Shown: positions 34,770 through 44,803, numbered from the stretch's first letter. The stretch: 64,000 nucleotides of DNA from Congregibacter litoralis KT71 (GCF_000153125.2 NZ_CM002299.1:2169075-2233074), one strand, 5' to 3'. Notes: a model not told the origin generated them from the letters alone. Program-made: numbers and translations.

Positions 34770-35522
34770 TTAGGCCATGTACATACCGCCGTTAATGTGA
34801 ATTGTCTCACCTGTTATATACGCTGCTGCGTCGCTGCACAAAAACGCGACCAAAGCACCGATTTCTTTTGCATCTCCCAAACGAGCCAGGGGGATTTGTG
34901 CCAGCATGGCATTGCGTTGCTCTTCGCTCAGCGCTGCTGTCATATCGGTGTCGATAAACCCCGGCGCTACCGAATTCACCGTGATATTTCGCCCACCTAT
35001 TTCCCGCGCCAGAGCGCGCGAAAAACCTTCTGCACCGGCTTTACTGGCCGCGTAGTTACTTTGGCCGGCGTTACCCATGGAGCCGACCACCGACGTGATG
35101 TTTACGATGCGGCCCCAACGCGCCTTGGTCATCCCGCGCAATGCGGCTTTGGATGTTTTGAACAGAGCGGTGAGGTTAGTGTCCAGCACCCCTTGCCACT
35201 CATCATCTTTCATCCGCATGAGAATGTTGTCGCGGGTGATGCCGGCGTTGTTCACCAGAATCAGGGGTGCGCCGAATCGTTCATTGATGGCGGCGAGCAC
35301 GCTGGCAACGCTCTCGGGATCCGCAACGTCAAGGCGCATGCCGGCGCCACCGACCTTGGCGAGGTGCTCATCAATGGCCTGGGCGCCGCTATCACTTGTG
35401 GCGGTACCGATTACCGTATGACCCGCGGTTGCCAGCGCGTCCGCTATCCCTCGGCCGATGCCCCGGCTGGCGCCGGTTACAAGGGCAACGCGTGTTTCAG
35501 TGTTCTGTGTCTCTTCGGTCAT
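34770..35522 (-). CDS. fabG: 3-oxoacyl-ACP reductase
   Basis: NADPH-dependent short-chain reductase of fatty acid elongation. The 250-aa protein has the cofactor motif VTGASRGIGRGIA, NNAGITRDN, the catalytic Ser in VNITSVVGSMGN, Tyr and Lys in NYAASKAGAEG, and the C-terminal ITGETIHINGGMYM typical of FabG. It follows fabD by 69 bp on the same strand. Confidence 0.97.
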   Translation of the reverse strand: MTEETQNTETRVALVTGASRGIGRGIADALATAGHTVIGTATSDSGAQAIDEHLAKVGGAGMRLDVADPESVASVLAAINERFGAPLILVNNAGITRDNILMRMKDDEWQGVLDTNLTALFKTSKAALRGMTKARWGRIVNITSVVGSMGNAGQSNYAASKAGAEGFSRALAREIGGRNITVNSVAPGFIDTDMTAALSEEQRNAMLAQIPLARLGDAKEIGALVAFLCSDAAAYITGETIHINGGMYMA

Positions 35523-35591
35523 ATCCTTTCCCCAATCTGCCTGCGATTTTCAGCGAGTCCACACTTCCAACCCAGGTGGGTGTCCTTAAAA

Positions 35592-36539
35592 TCATTGCGC
35601 AAGTGCAGTCGCCGCAGCCCGGAGGTCATCTGGATTTTCGAGGTAAACGCAGCCCAGGCTTTTATCGATGCGCCGCAGCAAACCGCCCAGCACCTTACCT
35701 GCACCACATTCCGCAAACTGTGTAGCACCCATGGACTGCAAACTTGACACGCAGGAGGTCCAAAGCACCGGCGCAGCAATTTGCTCCACCAGCAACTGAC
35801 GGATAGTCTCGGGGTCGGTCTCTGTCGCGGCGTTGACATTGTGCACCACGGGGATTTCCGGGCTGGCTATAGCAATACCGTCAAGCACCTCAGCAAGCTT
35901 TTCTCCTGCCGGGCGCATCAGGGATGTATGGAAAGGTGCGCTCACCGGCAGGGGCATTGCACGCTTTGCCCCGGACTCTTTCAGCACAGCGATGGCTTTT
36001 TCCACCGCAGCGCTATGGCCCGCGATCACCACCTGCCCCGGTGCATTGAAATTCACTGCCTGCACTATTTCCTGAGCGCCGGCGGAGAGCTCGTCACAGC
36101 AGGCGGTAACAACGTCATCATCGAGGCCCAGGATAGCTGCCATGGCACCCACGCCCACGGGCACGGCGGTTTGCATGAAGCGCCCTCGCTCGCGAACCAG
36201 CGTCACGGCATCCTTCAGGCTCAGAGCACCAGCGCAGCACAGCGCAGAAAACTCACCAAGACTATGCCCCGCCATTGCTCCGGGACGAACACCACCCGCG
36301 GCACTCCACACCCGCCAGATTGCCACGGACGCTGCAAGCAGCGCAGGCTGCGTGAACTCCGTGAGATTAAGCTGCTCGGGATCGCCTTCCGTGACAAGTG
36401 CCTTAAGGTCAAAACCCAATGCGTCAGAGCACTCCTCGAAAACCGTTGCAGCCTCGGGAAACTCGGCTATCGCCTCCCCCAGCATGCCCACGCGCTGACT
36501 CCCCTGCCCGGGAAACATAAAAGCAAGATCGCTACGCAT
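35592..36539 (-). CDS. fabD: malonyl-CoA:ACP transacylase
   Basis: Transfers malonyl from CoA to ACP. The 315-aa protein has FMFPGQGSQRVGM at the N-terminus, the active-site Ser in AGHSLGEFSALC, the catalytic His in SAPFHTSLMRPA, and the QLLVEQIAAPVLW region near the C-terminus. The ATG follows a strong GGAGG. It is directly downstream of rpmF; plsX and fabH, which usually stand between them in relatives such as E. coli, are not here. Confidence 0.97.
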   Translation of the reverse strand: MRSDLAFMFPGQGSQRVGMLGEAIAEFPEAATVFEECSDALGFDLKALVTEGDPEQLNLTEFTQPALLAASVAIWRVWSAAGGVRPGAMAGHSLGEFSALCCAGALSLKDAVTLVRERGRFMQTAVPVGVGAMAAILGLDDDVVTACCDELSAGAQEIVQAVNFNAPGQVVIAGHSAAVEKAIAVLKESGAKRAMPLPVSAPFHTSLMRPAGEKLAEVLDGIAIASPEIPVVHNVNAATETDPETIRQLLVEQIAAPVLWTSCVSSLQSMGATQFAECGAGKVLGGLLRRIDKSLGCVYLENPDDLRAAATALAQ

Positions 36540-36684
36540 GAATTACCTCCGATTAGGCACGTCCCGAGGGACGATTGTCATAAATATAGGGGGCTAGCAA
36601 CGACGGCGGCACCCCGATCAGACGGAAGCAACGATGATGTTGCGCCCCGTCCGGCCAAAGGTGCCGCTGTAAAACTCATCAACG

Positions 36685-36704
36685 GCCTGACGCAATCGTC
36701 AGGC
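36685..36704 (-). promoter_or_regulatory. intercistronic hairpin after rpmF
   Basis: A perfect 8-bp stem (GCCTGACG / CGTCAGGC) with a four-base loop lies ten bases after the rpmF stop. No T-run follows directly, so it is more likely an mRNA stabiliser or processing element than a terminator. The rest of the 174-bp rpmF-fabD gap holds no gene. Confidence 0.55.
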
Positions 36705-36713
36705 TCAAGAAGT

Positions 36714-36896
36714 TTAGTCGTCGCTGCCGGTCTCAACCACTTTTTTACCGCGGTAGAAGCCGTCGGCGGTCACGTGGTGACGCCGGTGTGTTTCACCCGT
36801 CGTCTGATCAACGTTTAATGTGGGTCCACTCAGGGAGTCGTGCGAACGACGCATGCCGCGTCGCGAGCGGGTCTTTTTGCTCTTCTGAACAGCCAT
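36714..36896 (-). CDS. rpmF: 50S ribosomal protein L32
   Basis: 60-aa basic ribosomal protein starting [20 protein letters not shown], with the conserved [11 protein letters not shown] segment and GFYRGKKV. It is the Cys-free type of L32. It starts three bases after the yceD stop and is translated with it. Confidence 0.98.
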   Translation of the reverse strand: MAVQKSKKTRSRRGMRRSHDSLSGPTLNVDQTTGETHRRHHVTADGFYRGKKVVETGSDD

Positions 36897-36899
36897 GGG

Positions 36900-37448
36900 C
36901 TATTTCTCCTTCGTGCCGTCGCTGTCCAGCAGCGATGACAAAACACTAAAAGGGTTCTCGGCCTCCTGGCCGGTGGACCCCGTCTCTTCACTTTCTGACC
37001 GTTCACGCCGGTCGCTTTTCGGTGGCTCGCATTCGCCGTCCGGATGGTATGCCACCACGGGCAGCGCGAGCGCCAATTCTTCCTCTGCCACTGCCCACAG
37101 ATCGACTTCGTCAATCGCTATTAGGGGCTCCAGACCCGCAGACAACTGCTTGGCCTGCTCGTCTCCCGGGACAATGCCCAGACGACTGTTACCCTGAACC
37201 TCGCAGACAACGGGCTTAAGGCAACGCTGGCATTCCAGTACCACCCTTCCCTGCATCTCGACCGCTGCATACTGCTGCCCTTCGTCGTTTTCGCCAAATT
37301 CCACCACCACATCAATGGTGGGCGCCTCGGGAACCAGAAGGTCCTTAAACTGGGGAATTTGCTCCGCGCCAAGGGCCCCTGCATAACGCGCCGAACGAGT
37401 CACGGCCTTTCGAATATTGACCCGAATCGGGAGGGGGGCTGTCAACAT
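36900..37448 (-). CDS. yceD: YceD/DUF177 protein (large-subunit rRNA accumulation protein)
   Basis: 182-aa protein paired with rpmF across bacteria and implicated in 23S rRNA accumulation. The conserved Cys pair is in VVLECQRCLKPVVCEV; the acidic AVAEEELALALPVVAYH follows, then a C-terminal NPFSVLSSLL. The start ATG lies about nine bases from the -10 box of a consensus promoter and has no ribosome-binding site, so the transcript is probably leaderless. It is the first gene of the long operon that once ran through tmk and holB to pilZ. Confidence 0.93.
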   Translation of the reverse strand: MLTAPLPIRVNIRKAVTRSARYAGALGAEQIPQFKDLLVPEAPTIDVVVEFGENDEGQQYAAVEMQGRVVLECQRCLKPVVCEVQGNSRLGIVPGDEQAKQLSAGLEPLIAIDEVDLWAVAEEELALALPVVAYHPDGECEPPKSDRRERSESEETGSTGQEAENPFSVLSSLLDSDGTKEK

Positions 37449-37456
37449 GGCGGCGC

Positions 37457-37485
37457 ACTATAGTGATAGCCCCCACCGTTGTCAA
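37457..37485 (-). promoter_or_regulatory. consensus sigma-70 promoter of the yceD-rpmF-fab operon
   Basis: On the minus strand TTGACA is followed by a 17-bp spacer and TATAGT. The -10 box ends only eight bases before the yceD ATG, so transcription should start at or within two bases of it. The divergent maf gene lies on the other side. Confidence 0.85.
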
Positions 37486-37527
37486 AAAAATCTTTACAAT
37501 CCCGAACCTTAGCGAAAACGCAGACTG

Positions 37528-38124
37528 ATGCATACCATGACGAGTTCTCCCCTTATCCTCGCTTCGACCTCCCCTTACCGAAAGCGCCTCCTGGAGCGCC
37601 TGGGTATACCTTTTCAATGCGTAAGCCCCGAGACCGATGAAACGCCACGGAAAAATGAGCCCCCCGAGGCTCTCGCCGCTCGCCTCGCCGACGCCAAGGC
37701 CCTTGCCGTCTCAGAGTCACATCCCCTCGCGATTGTCCTTGGAAGCGATCAGGTGGCTGCCCGGGGCGAGATACTTCTGGGTAAACCGGGAAGCATCGCG
37801 GCAGCGCAGAAACAGCTAGCTCTTTGCAGCGGGGAGAGCGTGAGCTTCTACACCGCGGTCTCCCTCGCCCGGGGCGGCAAGGTGATTGCCAGGCACTGCG
37901 TGCCCACCCTGGTAACGTTTCGCGCGCTAACGGACCGGCAGATTGCGGAGTATGTGGACAGAGAGCGGCCCCTGGACTGTGCGGGAAGCTTTCGCTGGGA
38001 AGGTCTGGGTATCTGCCTGTTCACCGCCCTCGAAAGCACGGACCCCACGGCTCTGGAGGGACTCCCTCTGATCGCCACCTGCGACCTTTTGAACTCTCAG
38101 CAACTAGGAGTGCTGCAGAATTAA
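37528..38124 (+). CDS. maf: Maf-family nucleotide pyrophosphatase (YceF type)
   Basis: House-cleaning enzyme that hydrolyses modified nucleoside triphosphates; the YceF subgroup prefers 7-methyl-GTP. The 198-aa protein begins PLILASTSPYRKRLLERLG, has SPETDETP, the catalytic Asp in VLGSDQVAARGE, and DCAGSFRWEGLGICL near the end, which suits the YceF subgroup. Either of two close ATGs (37528, 37537) may be used. It is convergent with rluC, 11 bp away. Confidence 0.92.
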   Translation: MHTMTSSPLILASTSPYRKRLLERLGIPFQCVSPETDETPRKNEPPEALAARLADAKALAVSESHPLAIVLGSDQVAARGEILLGKPGSIAAAQKQLALCSGESVSFYTAVSLARGGKVIARHCVPTLVTFRALTDRQIAEYVDRERPLDCAGSFRWEGLGICLFTALESTDPTALEGLPLIATCDLLNSQQLGVLQN

Positions 38125-38135
38125 TTTAGAAACAG

Positions 38136-39065
38136 TTACTTAGCCAGCTTAATTAAAATACTTTCTAGCTCTTCATCGAGGGGCGCCGTGAGTTCATAGC
38201 GCTGATCATTCAATTCAAAGGACAGGGACTGTGCGTGAAGGAAAAGCCGCTTTAAACCGAGTTTACGCGCCAGACCCTCTCCTTTCTCGCTCTGGTATTT
38301 GCCATCGCCAAGGAGCGGATGGCCCCCGTGGAGCGCATGGACGCGGATCTGATGTGTCCGCCCCGTCAACGGTCGCGCCTCCACCAGGGTCGCGGCGCTA
38401 AAGCTCCTCTTGATCCTGAATTCCGTAATGGACGGCTTACCGTCTTTTGCCACCTTGACCTGTCGCTCCCCGGACTGACGCTCAAATCGCTTCAGAGGGG
38501 CCTCCACGAGGCGCAGGTGGCGCGGCCAGGCTCCTTCAGCAAGGGCGAGATAGCGTTTGTCAATTTTACCTTTCTGGCGGAGTAGTTCGTGGAGCGCACG
38601 CAGAGCGGCGGGTTTCTTTGCCACGAGGATGAGTCCGGAGGTTTCCCGGTCCAGACGGTGAACCAGTTCCAGGAATTTCGCCCCGGGGCGCATGGTGCGT
38701 AATGTTTCAATCAAACCAAACTGGAGACCGCTGCCACCGTGCACCGCGATACCCGAGGGTTTGTTAATGGCGAGTAGATGCTCGTCCTCAAATACGACCC
38801 GTGCCCCGAGGCGCTCCTGCCAGCCCGGCGGCGCCGCGCCGCGCTCTCGGGGCTCAGGGGTGCTGAGAGGAGGCAGTCGTACCACATCGCCGAGAGCCAG
38901 ACGACGATCGGGTTTCACCCGCCCCTTGTTGACACGAATTTCACCCTTGCGCATAGCCCGATACAGACGGGTCTTGGGTACTGCCGGGCACTCTCGCAAA
39001 ACATAATTATCCAGGCGCTGCCCCTCTCCCCGTTCGTCGACGGTGAGATAACGCACCGCGCTCAC
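38136..39065 (-). CDS. rluC: 23S rRNA pseudouridine synthase RluC
   Basis: Makes pseudouridines 955, 2504 and 2580 of 23S rRNA (E. coli numbering). The S4-like domain (RLDNYVLRECPAVPKTRLYR, RKGEIRVNKGRVKPD) is followed by the RluA-type catalytic domain with the Asp in VHRLDRETSGLILVAK and the PLTGRTHQIRVHALHGG motif. GTG 39065 has AGGGGG six bases upstream and gives 309 aa, near the usual 319. The frame is open to a GTG at 39164, but the extra 33 residues are low-complexity. It is divergent from rne, as in E. coli. Confidence 0.93.
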   Translation of the reverse strand: MSAVRYLTVDERGEGQRLDNYVLRECPAVPKTRLYRAMRKGEIRVNKGRVKPDRRLALGDVVRLPPLSTPEPRERGAAPPGWQERLGARVVFEDEHLLAINKPSGIAVHGGSGLQFGLIETLRTMRPGAKFLELVHRLDRETSGLILVAKKPAALRALHELLRQKGKIDKRYLALAEGAWPRHLRLVEAPLKRFERQSGERQVKVAKDGKPSITEFRIKRSFSAATLVEARPLTGRTHQIRVHALHGGHPLLGDGKYQSEKGEGLARKLGLKRLFLHAQSLSFELNDQRYELTAPLDEELESILIKLAK

Positions 39066-39409
39066 AAAAAGCCCCCTAGGATCGTTGGCTTTCCTCTGCC
39101 TGCCCTCAGGGAAATCGTTTTGGGCGTTGCCGTGGGCGTTCTCGTGCACATGGGGCTGATTCACGTCCTTCTTTTATTTGAGCGTCAGCAAGGGAGCTGC
39201 TAGTATGCCTGCCAGGCAGTGAACGGTCTGCGGCAATTCTCCCCGATCATCTATCACCCACGACGCATCGAAGACGTCGTCGGTCGGGGCCCGTCACCGG
39301 ATTATCGCAGGTAGCAATTTCTCTGCTGGGATTATACGACGCTGTGGAGGCACGTTACGAACGAATGCCAGAGCAGATCGTGAAGCAAACAACACAACAA
39401 GCACGAAAC

Positions 39410-39464
39410 ACAGTTACAACACAGTTACAACACAGTTACAACACAGTTACAACAGAGTTACGAA
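39410..39464. repeat. 11-bp tandem repeat, 5 units
   Basis: Four exact head-to-tail copies of acagttacaac (39410-39453) and one diverged copy (agagttacgaa). The unit length equals that of the arrays at 8056 and 58528, although the sequence is unrelated. Confidence 0.9.
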
Positions 39465-39780
39465 CCGCTTTTTGACGAGACCCCATTCCTCAGCAGCATG
39501 ATCAGCATGTGATGGAAACGGCGCCAATCCAGGCTTGCCGTCCAGCGTGCACGAGAAGGAAACGCTGAGCGCCAGATCGACCGCCCTGAAGCAACACCGC
39601 AGGAGTCGGCCCTGGGACCGGGGGAATCGAGACGAGGCTGCGCTTCCCAAGGAAGTCCGCCATCTACAAAAAGCGCCCTATCGCAACACCAATAAACAGG
39701 GTTGCCGGGGCAGGACCAGAATTAGCGATGGGCGGCGGAATTTCCCGACCGCTCGGAGATAACAAAAATTGCAGCCTGAT

Positions 39781-39850
39781 TTCGCCGCGAAGCGGCTCAA
39801 CCCGGGCTGCGGCGAACGGACGATTTCTTAGATCTGCGGCCTAACAGGCC
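39781..39850 (+). promoter_or_regulatory. structured rne 5' UTR hairpins
   Basis: TTCGCCGC (39781-39788) pairs with GCGGCGAA (39809-39816), enclosing a loop with CCCGGG. A second hairpin GGCCT-AAC-AGGCC follows at 39838-39850. Placement 65-130 bases before the rne start fits an autoregulatory leader bound by RNase E, as known in E. coli; the sequence-level match to hp2 was not tested. Confidence 0.5.
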
Positions 39851-39914
39851 TCGTGAAAGACGAACGTAAGCACTGGCATGCGCCGGCTAAACCCCATGAG
39901 AGGTTTAGTTAGAC

Positions 39915-42900
39915 ATGAAGAAAATGCTCATCAACGCTACGCATGCAGAAGAAATGCGCGTAGCACTCGTCGATGGCCAGAAACTATACGATCTGGATAT
40001 CGAGAACAGAACCCGCCTGCAAAAGAAAGCCAACATCTATGTTGGCAAAATCACCCGCGTAGAACCCAGCCTCGAAGCGGCCTTTGTGGACTTTGGCGCT
40101 GAGCGTCACGGCTTTCTTTCCGTTAAGGAAATTGCCCGAGAATACTTTTATCGCAATCCCAAAGACGTGGACGGCAAGTTCTCCATTCGCGATGTCGTCA
40201 AGGAAGGCACTCGCCTCATCGTTCAGGTAGACAAGGAAGAGCGCGGCAACAAGGGCGCAGCGCTGACCACGTTTATCAGCCTCCCCGGCCGCTATATGGT
40301 GCTCATGCCCAACAATCCCCGTGCTGGCGGCATTTCCCGCCGCATTGAGGGTGATGATCGCGCAGAACTGCGCGAGGCGCTCAGTGCCCTGGATATTCCC
40401 GATGGCATGGGTGTGATTATCCGCACCGCAGGTGTGGGTCGATCCGCAGAAGAGCTGCAATGGGACCTCAACTACCTCTTGCAGCTCTGGGAAGCCGTCA
40501 GCAAGGCTGGCGAAGAGAACCGCTCGCCGGTGCTTCTTTATCAGGAGAGCAACGTCATCATCCGTGCCGTGCGCGATTATCTTCGGGACGATGTGGATCA
40601 GGTGCTCATCGATTCCCCTGATGCATTCAAGCAGGCCATGGATTTTGTCAGCATGGTGATGCCCAAGTATCAGCAACGCATCAAGCTCTACGAAGACAAC
40701 ATTCCCCTCTTCAACCGATTCCAGATTGAGAGTCAGATCGAAACTGCCTTTCAGCGCGAAGTGAGGCTACCGTCCGGCGGATCGATCGTGATCGACCCTA
40801 CGGAAGCTCTGGTATCGATCGATATCAACTCCGCCCGAGCAACAAAAGGTGCCAATATTGAGGCTACCGCCCTGCAAACAAACCTTGAGGCGGCAGATGA
40901 AGTTGCCCGTCAATTGCGTTTGCGTGACATGGGTGGACTCATTGTTATTGATTTCATCGACATGCTCGCGGCCAAGAATCAGCGCGCCGTCGAGAATCGC
41001 ATGCGCGATGCCCTCGCTATCGATCGTGCCCGAGTGCAGGTTGGGCGAATTTCACGCTTTGGGCTGTTGGAGATGTCCCGTCAGCGATTGCGCCCCTCCC
41101 TGGGAGAAACCAGCGCCATTATCTGTCCCCGCTGTACGGGACAGGGCAGTATTCGCGACACCAAGTCCCTGTCTCTTTCCATCCTGCGTTTGCTGGAGGA
41201 GGAAGCCATCAAGGACCGCACCGCCGAGGTGCGCGCCATCGTACCCGTGGATGTCGCTGCCTATCTGCTCAACGAGAAACGTGTCGCCCTGAGCGAGGTC
41301 GAGTCCCTGACAAGGGTTCGCGTACTGGTGATACCCAATCCCAACCTCGAGACACCGCACTTTGAAGTGACCCGTCTACGCGACGACGAAGTCGAAGGGG
41401 ATCAGCAGACCAGCTACAAGGTAGAGATTGCAGTTCCCGACGCAGACAGCATTTCGGACAGCCATGATCACAGCCTGCCGACTCAGGAAGCCGTGGTGCA
41501 GAGAATTGCGCCCACGGCCGCACCAGCACCCACCGCGGTAGCGGACAGTGAAGCCACGGAGCCGGCGTCAGTGTCAGGCGCTGCCACAAGCGCGGCAACA
41601 ACAGCTGTTGCCGCCACGGCGGCCGTCGCTGCCAAACCCGGATTGGCACAGCGTCTCTGGGTCAGTTTCTTTGGGGATCCCAATGCGAACGCCGAAGAAG
41701 CCGGTGCAGAGGAAGCAGGAGCCGTCACCACTTCCGATAGCAATACATCAGAAAGCGCAGATGCTGAGGGTGATCGCCCCAAGCGTACCCGAGGCCGTCG
41801 CCGCCGCGGTGGCCAGGGCCGCAACCAGAATCGCAACGCTGAGGATACGGATCAGAACGCGGACTCGAAGGACAGCGAAGCCAGCACCGACGCCGCTGAG
41901 GCAAGGACCGGAAGCGCCTCCGATGAGGACGGAAGTGAAAAGCCGGAAGACGGTACCCGTCGCCGTCGCCGCCGTCGTTCCCGCGGCGGTCGTCGCTCGG
42001 GGCCCGATGGACAGGAGAGCACGGGAGAATCCGGTGTTACCCAGTCTGAAGATTCCAGTGATAGCGATGAGGCAGCAGCTGTAGCCAGCGAAGATGATAA
42101 CGGCGAGAGCAGCGATCGCGATCAGGACGTCGCGAGCGAACATAAGCCCCGGAAACGCCCCAGCAATCAGCGCCGCGGAGAACCCCGCCGTCGCCGTCGC
42201 AAGCCCGTGACGGAGACCGCCGAGGCCGTAGCTGAAGAGCAAACGGATCAGGCGTCTACGAGCGTTGTAGAGTCAGAAGCCGAATCGTCGGTAGAGCCCG
42301 TAGAAGCCATAGAAGCCGTAACAGAGGTCGAGGCAGTGGCTGAAACAGCATCTGTAGTCGATGAATCAGCGGTCGATGCAAGTCTCAACGACGCCGAAGC
42401 TAGCAATTCAGTTGCTGCCGCTGATGAAGCCCTGACAGGTGAAGCGGCAACCGCGACAGATACGGTCGAAGCAGCGGAGACACCCGTGGCTGAGGAAGCA
42501 ACCAAGCCCGCCTCCGCCGGTAGCAGCATTGAAGCCGCCATGGGTTTGAGTGCGGCGACTGATGGGCAGACAGCGATAGTTGAAGCCGAGGACAGCCCCG
42601 AAGCAGTAGACGATGTGAGCGAGGTGGTAGCCGACGCGACTGCAGACACTGCTCAGGCTCCCGCGCCCGCGGAGCCTGCGGCGGCCACGCTGCAGGTAGA
42701 CGCCAAAGCAGCCAATGCTCCCGGTGAAGGACTCACCGAAGAGGGTCGCGCGGTCAACGATCCCAGGGTTTCACCCTCACCGGTTCAGGAGCTACATATT
42801 GAGACAGGACAAATCGTGCTCTTCTCCGAGACCGCCGCACCAGCGGTGGAAGCGCCCGATCGGCAAGTTCCCAGGGCCAGTAACGACCCGCGGGGACCGA

Positions 42901-42926
42901 AAGACGCCGTAAGCGCAGAAGCTTGA
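39915..42926 (+). CDS. rne: ribonuclease E
   Basis: Endoribonuclease that starts mRNA decay and processes rRNA and tRNA on the inner membrane. The 1003-aa protein has the S1 domain (about 36-120, [22 protein letters not shown]), a 5'-sensor region, the DNase I-like catalytic part with Asp in [13 protein letters not shown] and Asp in LIVIDFIDM, and the zinc-link Cys pair in CPRCTGQG. After residue about 530 it becomes disordered: Arg-rich blocks ([43 protein letters not shown]) for RNA binding alternate with long Ala/Glu/Ser acidic stretches. The C-terminal [10 protein letters not shown] and [11 protein letters not shown] segments resemble short motifs of other RNase E tails. Confidence 0.97.
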   Translation: MKKMLINATHAEEMRVALVDGQKLYDLDIENRTRLQKKANIYVGKITRVEPSLEAAFVDFGAERHGFLSVKEIAREYFYRNPKDVDGKFSIRDVVKEGTRLIVQVDKEERGNKGAALTTFISLPGRYMVLMPNNPRAGGISRRIEGDDRAELREALSALDIPDGMGVIIRTAGVGRSAEELQWDLNYLLQLWEAVSKAGEENRSPVLLYQESNVIIRAVRDYLRDDVDQVLIDSPDAFKQAMDFVSMVMPKYQQRIKLYEDNIPLFNRFQIESQIETAFQREVRLPSGGSIVIDPTEALVSIDINSARATKGANIEATALQTNLEAADEVARQLRLRDMGGLIVIDFIDMLAAKNQRAVENRMRDALAIDRARVQVGRISRFGLLEMSRQRLRPSLGETSAIICPRCTGQGSIRDTKSLSLSILRLLEEEAIKDRTAEVRAIVPVDVAAYLLNEKRVALSEVESLTRVRVLVIPNPNLETPHFEVTRLRDDEVEGDQQTSYKVEIAVPDADSISDSHDHSLPTQEAVVQRIAPTAAPAPTAVADSEATEPASVSGAATSAATTAVAATAAVAAKPGLAQRLWVSFFGDPNANAEEAGAEEAGAVTTSDSNTSESADAEGDRPKRTRGRRRRGGQGRNQNRNAEDTDQNADSKDSEASTDAAEARTGSASDEDGSEKPEDGTRRRRRRRSRGGRRSGPDGQESTGESGVTQSEDSSDSDEAAAVASEDDNGESSDRDQDVASEHKPRKRPSNQRRGEPRRRRRKPVTETAEAVAEEQTDQASTSVVESEAESSVEPVEAIEAVTEVEAVAETASVVDESAVDASLNDAEASNSVAAADEALTGEAATATDTVEAAETPVAEEATKPASAGSSIEAAMGLSAATDGQTAIVEAEDSPEAVDDVSEVVADATADTAQAPAPAEPAAATLQVDAKAANAPGEGLTEEGRAVNDPRVSPSPVQELHIETGQIVLFSETAAPAVEAPDRQVPRASNDPRGPKDAVSAEA

Positions 42927-43024
42927 GGCAGACTGTCAGACAGCAACGCGCGGTTAAACGAGCAAGCGTGTAGTCGATGAAGAGTCGCCTCAGTTAAAGC
43001 CTGAAGCGCTCTTTTGGCGATAGG

Positions 43025-43068
43025 ACACCGGGCTCTGGTGCTTTTTGTACCAGGACCGGTGTTTTTTT
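43025..43068 (+). terminator. intrinsic terminator of rne
   Basis: ACACCGG pairs with CCGGTGT around an inner CTGGT/ACCAG stem, followed by seven T residues. It overlaps the last two bases of the convergent amidohydrolase gene. Confidence 0.85.
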
Positions 43069-44803
43069 ATGGGGCCTCGAAAACCACCCGCCCGTCTACA
43101 ATAGTCATGACGACCTGCGTTTGATGAATGGCGTAGGGATCCAGGTCGAACAAATCCTTATCGATAACCACCATGTCCGCCTGTTTTCCCGGAGTGATCG
43201 AGCCGATCTGATCCTCAAGACCCAGCTGATAGGCTCCGTCCAGGGTATAGCCGCGTAGGGCCTGAGCCAGGGTGATTCTCTCTTCCACCGGGGGTTGAGG
43301 CGCATAGTCCTTGTCCCCGGTTGGCTGGCGCGTGAGTGCCATTTCGATATTGAACAATGGATTCATGCCATCGAGACCGATCCAACTGGCAGGAAAGTCA
43401 CTACCCAGGGTGACCTTGCCCCCCCCTTTGGCTATGGAGTTCAGGGGGTACATATGCGTCATCCTCTCCTCTCCCAGATAAGCCAGGGCGATGTCGTCGT
43501 AGGCGTACCAGGTGGGGGTAGACTGCACGATGACATCCAGCTCACCGAAGCGAGGCACGTCGGCAGGATTCACCACCTGGGCATGGCAAATGGTGAAACG
43601 ACTGGTGCTGTTCTCTTGTTCTGCGCGCGCATACTCCACCAGATCCAGAGCCATGCGAACGGCTCCATCGCCGATGGCATGAAGGTGTACATCAATGCCC
43701 TGCCCGGCTGCCCCGGCCACAACTTCTTTGGTTTTTTCCAGTGGTACGAGGGGCTCGGCACGGTGACCCGGGGGCGACTGGTAGGGCTCGATGGTGTAGG
43801 CGGTCTGTGCCTCCACCGTGCCATCAAGGCTCACTTTCAGTACCTCTACATCGAAAAACTCGTTTTCATACTCCCGGGATAAGCGTTCCAGGTCTTCGAG
43901 AGCCGTAATCAGTCCCCTCTCGCTGTTGACGTAATGAGAACCCACCACCCGAAGGGGCAACGCACCTCTGGCGGCACGCTCGCCCATGAACCGGAATAGT
44001 TCACCGTCTCCCTCGATCATGCCCGCATCAAAGGCGGCCGTGATGCCCATGGACGACATGCTGGCAAAAAAGGCATCCGCCGCCTCATCAAGAATGTCGC
44101 TATCGATAACGCCAAGGGCCTCGGCGACCCAGCCAAAGGCCTCACCTTCGATGAGCCAACCCGTGGGACTACCGTCGGGGTAGCGACGATAAAAATGAGC
44201 GCCCGGTTTGGGGTCCGGCGTGGCAGCCGTGAGACCCACGGTCTCCATGGCAAGGCTGTTGACCCATGCGGAGTGAAAGCCCTCGTCAAAGATTATTGCG
44301 GGACGGTCCGAAACCACGCTATCCAAGTCCTTCGCGGTAGGTCCTTCGGGACCGAATGCTGCGCCAAGAAAACCCGTGCCGATCAATGGGTTTTGTTCCG
44401 GATAGGCTTCGGCGTGGGCTGCGATTGTTGCCAGGGCTTCTGCACGACTCATGGCTGGTGAGAGGCTGGCGGCGAACAGATAGGGCAGCGTCGATCCCAC
44501 ATGCATATGACTGTCGATAAACCCGGGCAGGAGCAGCCTGCCTTCCAGATCGTGCCGCTGGGTATCCGCATCTATAAAAGCTTCGACGCCGGCATTGCTT
44601 CCCACGTACACGATGGTATCGCCCTTAACGGCCACCGCCTCCGCCCAGGGAGCGGCCTCATTGAGGGTGTACACCTTCCCGCCAGACAGCACCAGATCCG
44701 CGGCCTCCTGTGACCGTGCGCTGGAAACAACACCTGGACAAAACAGCAGAGAGACTAACAAGTAAGAGAATAAGGAAAATGGGGCTTTCACACTGTGACT
44801 CAT
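43067..44803 (-). CDS. exported metal-dependent amidohydrolase (YtcJ-like)
   Basis: 578 aa. The N-terminal FSLFSYLLVSLLFCPGVVSS is a signal peptide. The amidohydrolase_3 domain follows: small beta domain (ADLVLSGGKVYTLNEAAP), metal-binding HxH in LPGFIDSHMHVG, later His in IDVHLHAIGDGAV and ICHAQVV, and Asp in VTLGSDFPA. The end has ITPGKQADMVVIDKDLFDL. Substrates of this family are poorly known. AGGAG precedes ATG 44803; the upstream extension of the frame is not needed. It is convergent with rne and transcribed alone. Confidence 0.9.
   Translation of the reverse strand: MSHSVKAPFSLFSYLLVSLLFCPGVVSSARSQEAADLVLSGGKVYTLNEAAPWAEAVAVKGDTIVYVGSNAGVEAFIDADTQRHDLEGRLLLPGFIDSHMHVGSTLPYLFAASLSPAMSRAEALATIAAHAEAYPEQNPLIGTGFLGAAFGPEGPTAKDLDSVVSDRPAIIFDEGFHSAWVNSLAMETVGLTAATPDPKPGAHFYRRYPDGSPTGWLIEGEAFGWVAEALGVIDSDILDEAADAFFASMSSMGITAAFDAGMIEGDGELFRFMGERAARGALPLRVVGSHYVNSERGLITALEDLERLSREYENEFFDVEVLKVSLDGTVEAQTAYTIEPYQSPPGHRAEPLVPLEKTKEVVAGAAGQGIDVHLHAIGDGAVRMALDLVEYARAEQENSTSRFTICHAQVVNPADVPRFGELDVIVQSTPTWYAYDDIALAYLGEERMTHMYPLNSIAKGGGKVTLGSDFPASWIGLDGMNPLFNIEMALTRQPTGDKDYAPQPPVEERITLAQALRGYTLDGAYQLGLEDQIGSITPGKQADMVVIDKDLFDLDPYAIHQTQVVMTIVDGRVVFEAP

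Larger units (their letters stand above)
39066..39914. other. rluC-rne intergenic region and long rne leader
   Basis: I support no gene in these 850 bp. It contains an 11-bp tandem array (39410-39464) and a structured stretch just upstream of rne. A 75-codon frame at 39535-39762 has no recognisable domain. A long leader is expected because RNase E is known to control its own mRNA through 5' UTR structure. Confidence 0.6.

Noticed and set aside
36585-36660. Possible 3' remnant of a lost gene (plsX) before fabD
   Set aside because: A short minus-strand frame ending in NIIVASV is open across the gap, but it does not resemble the end of PlsX or FabH and is too short to judge.
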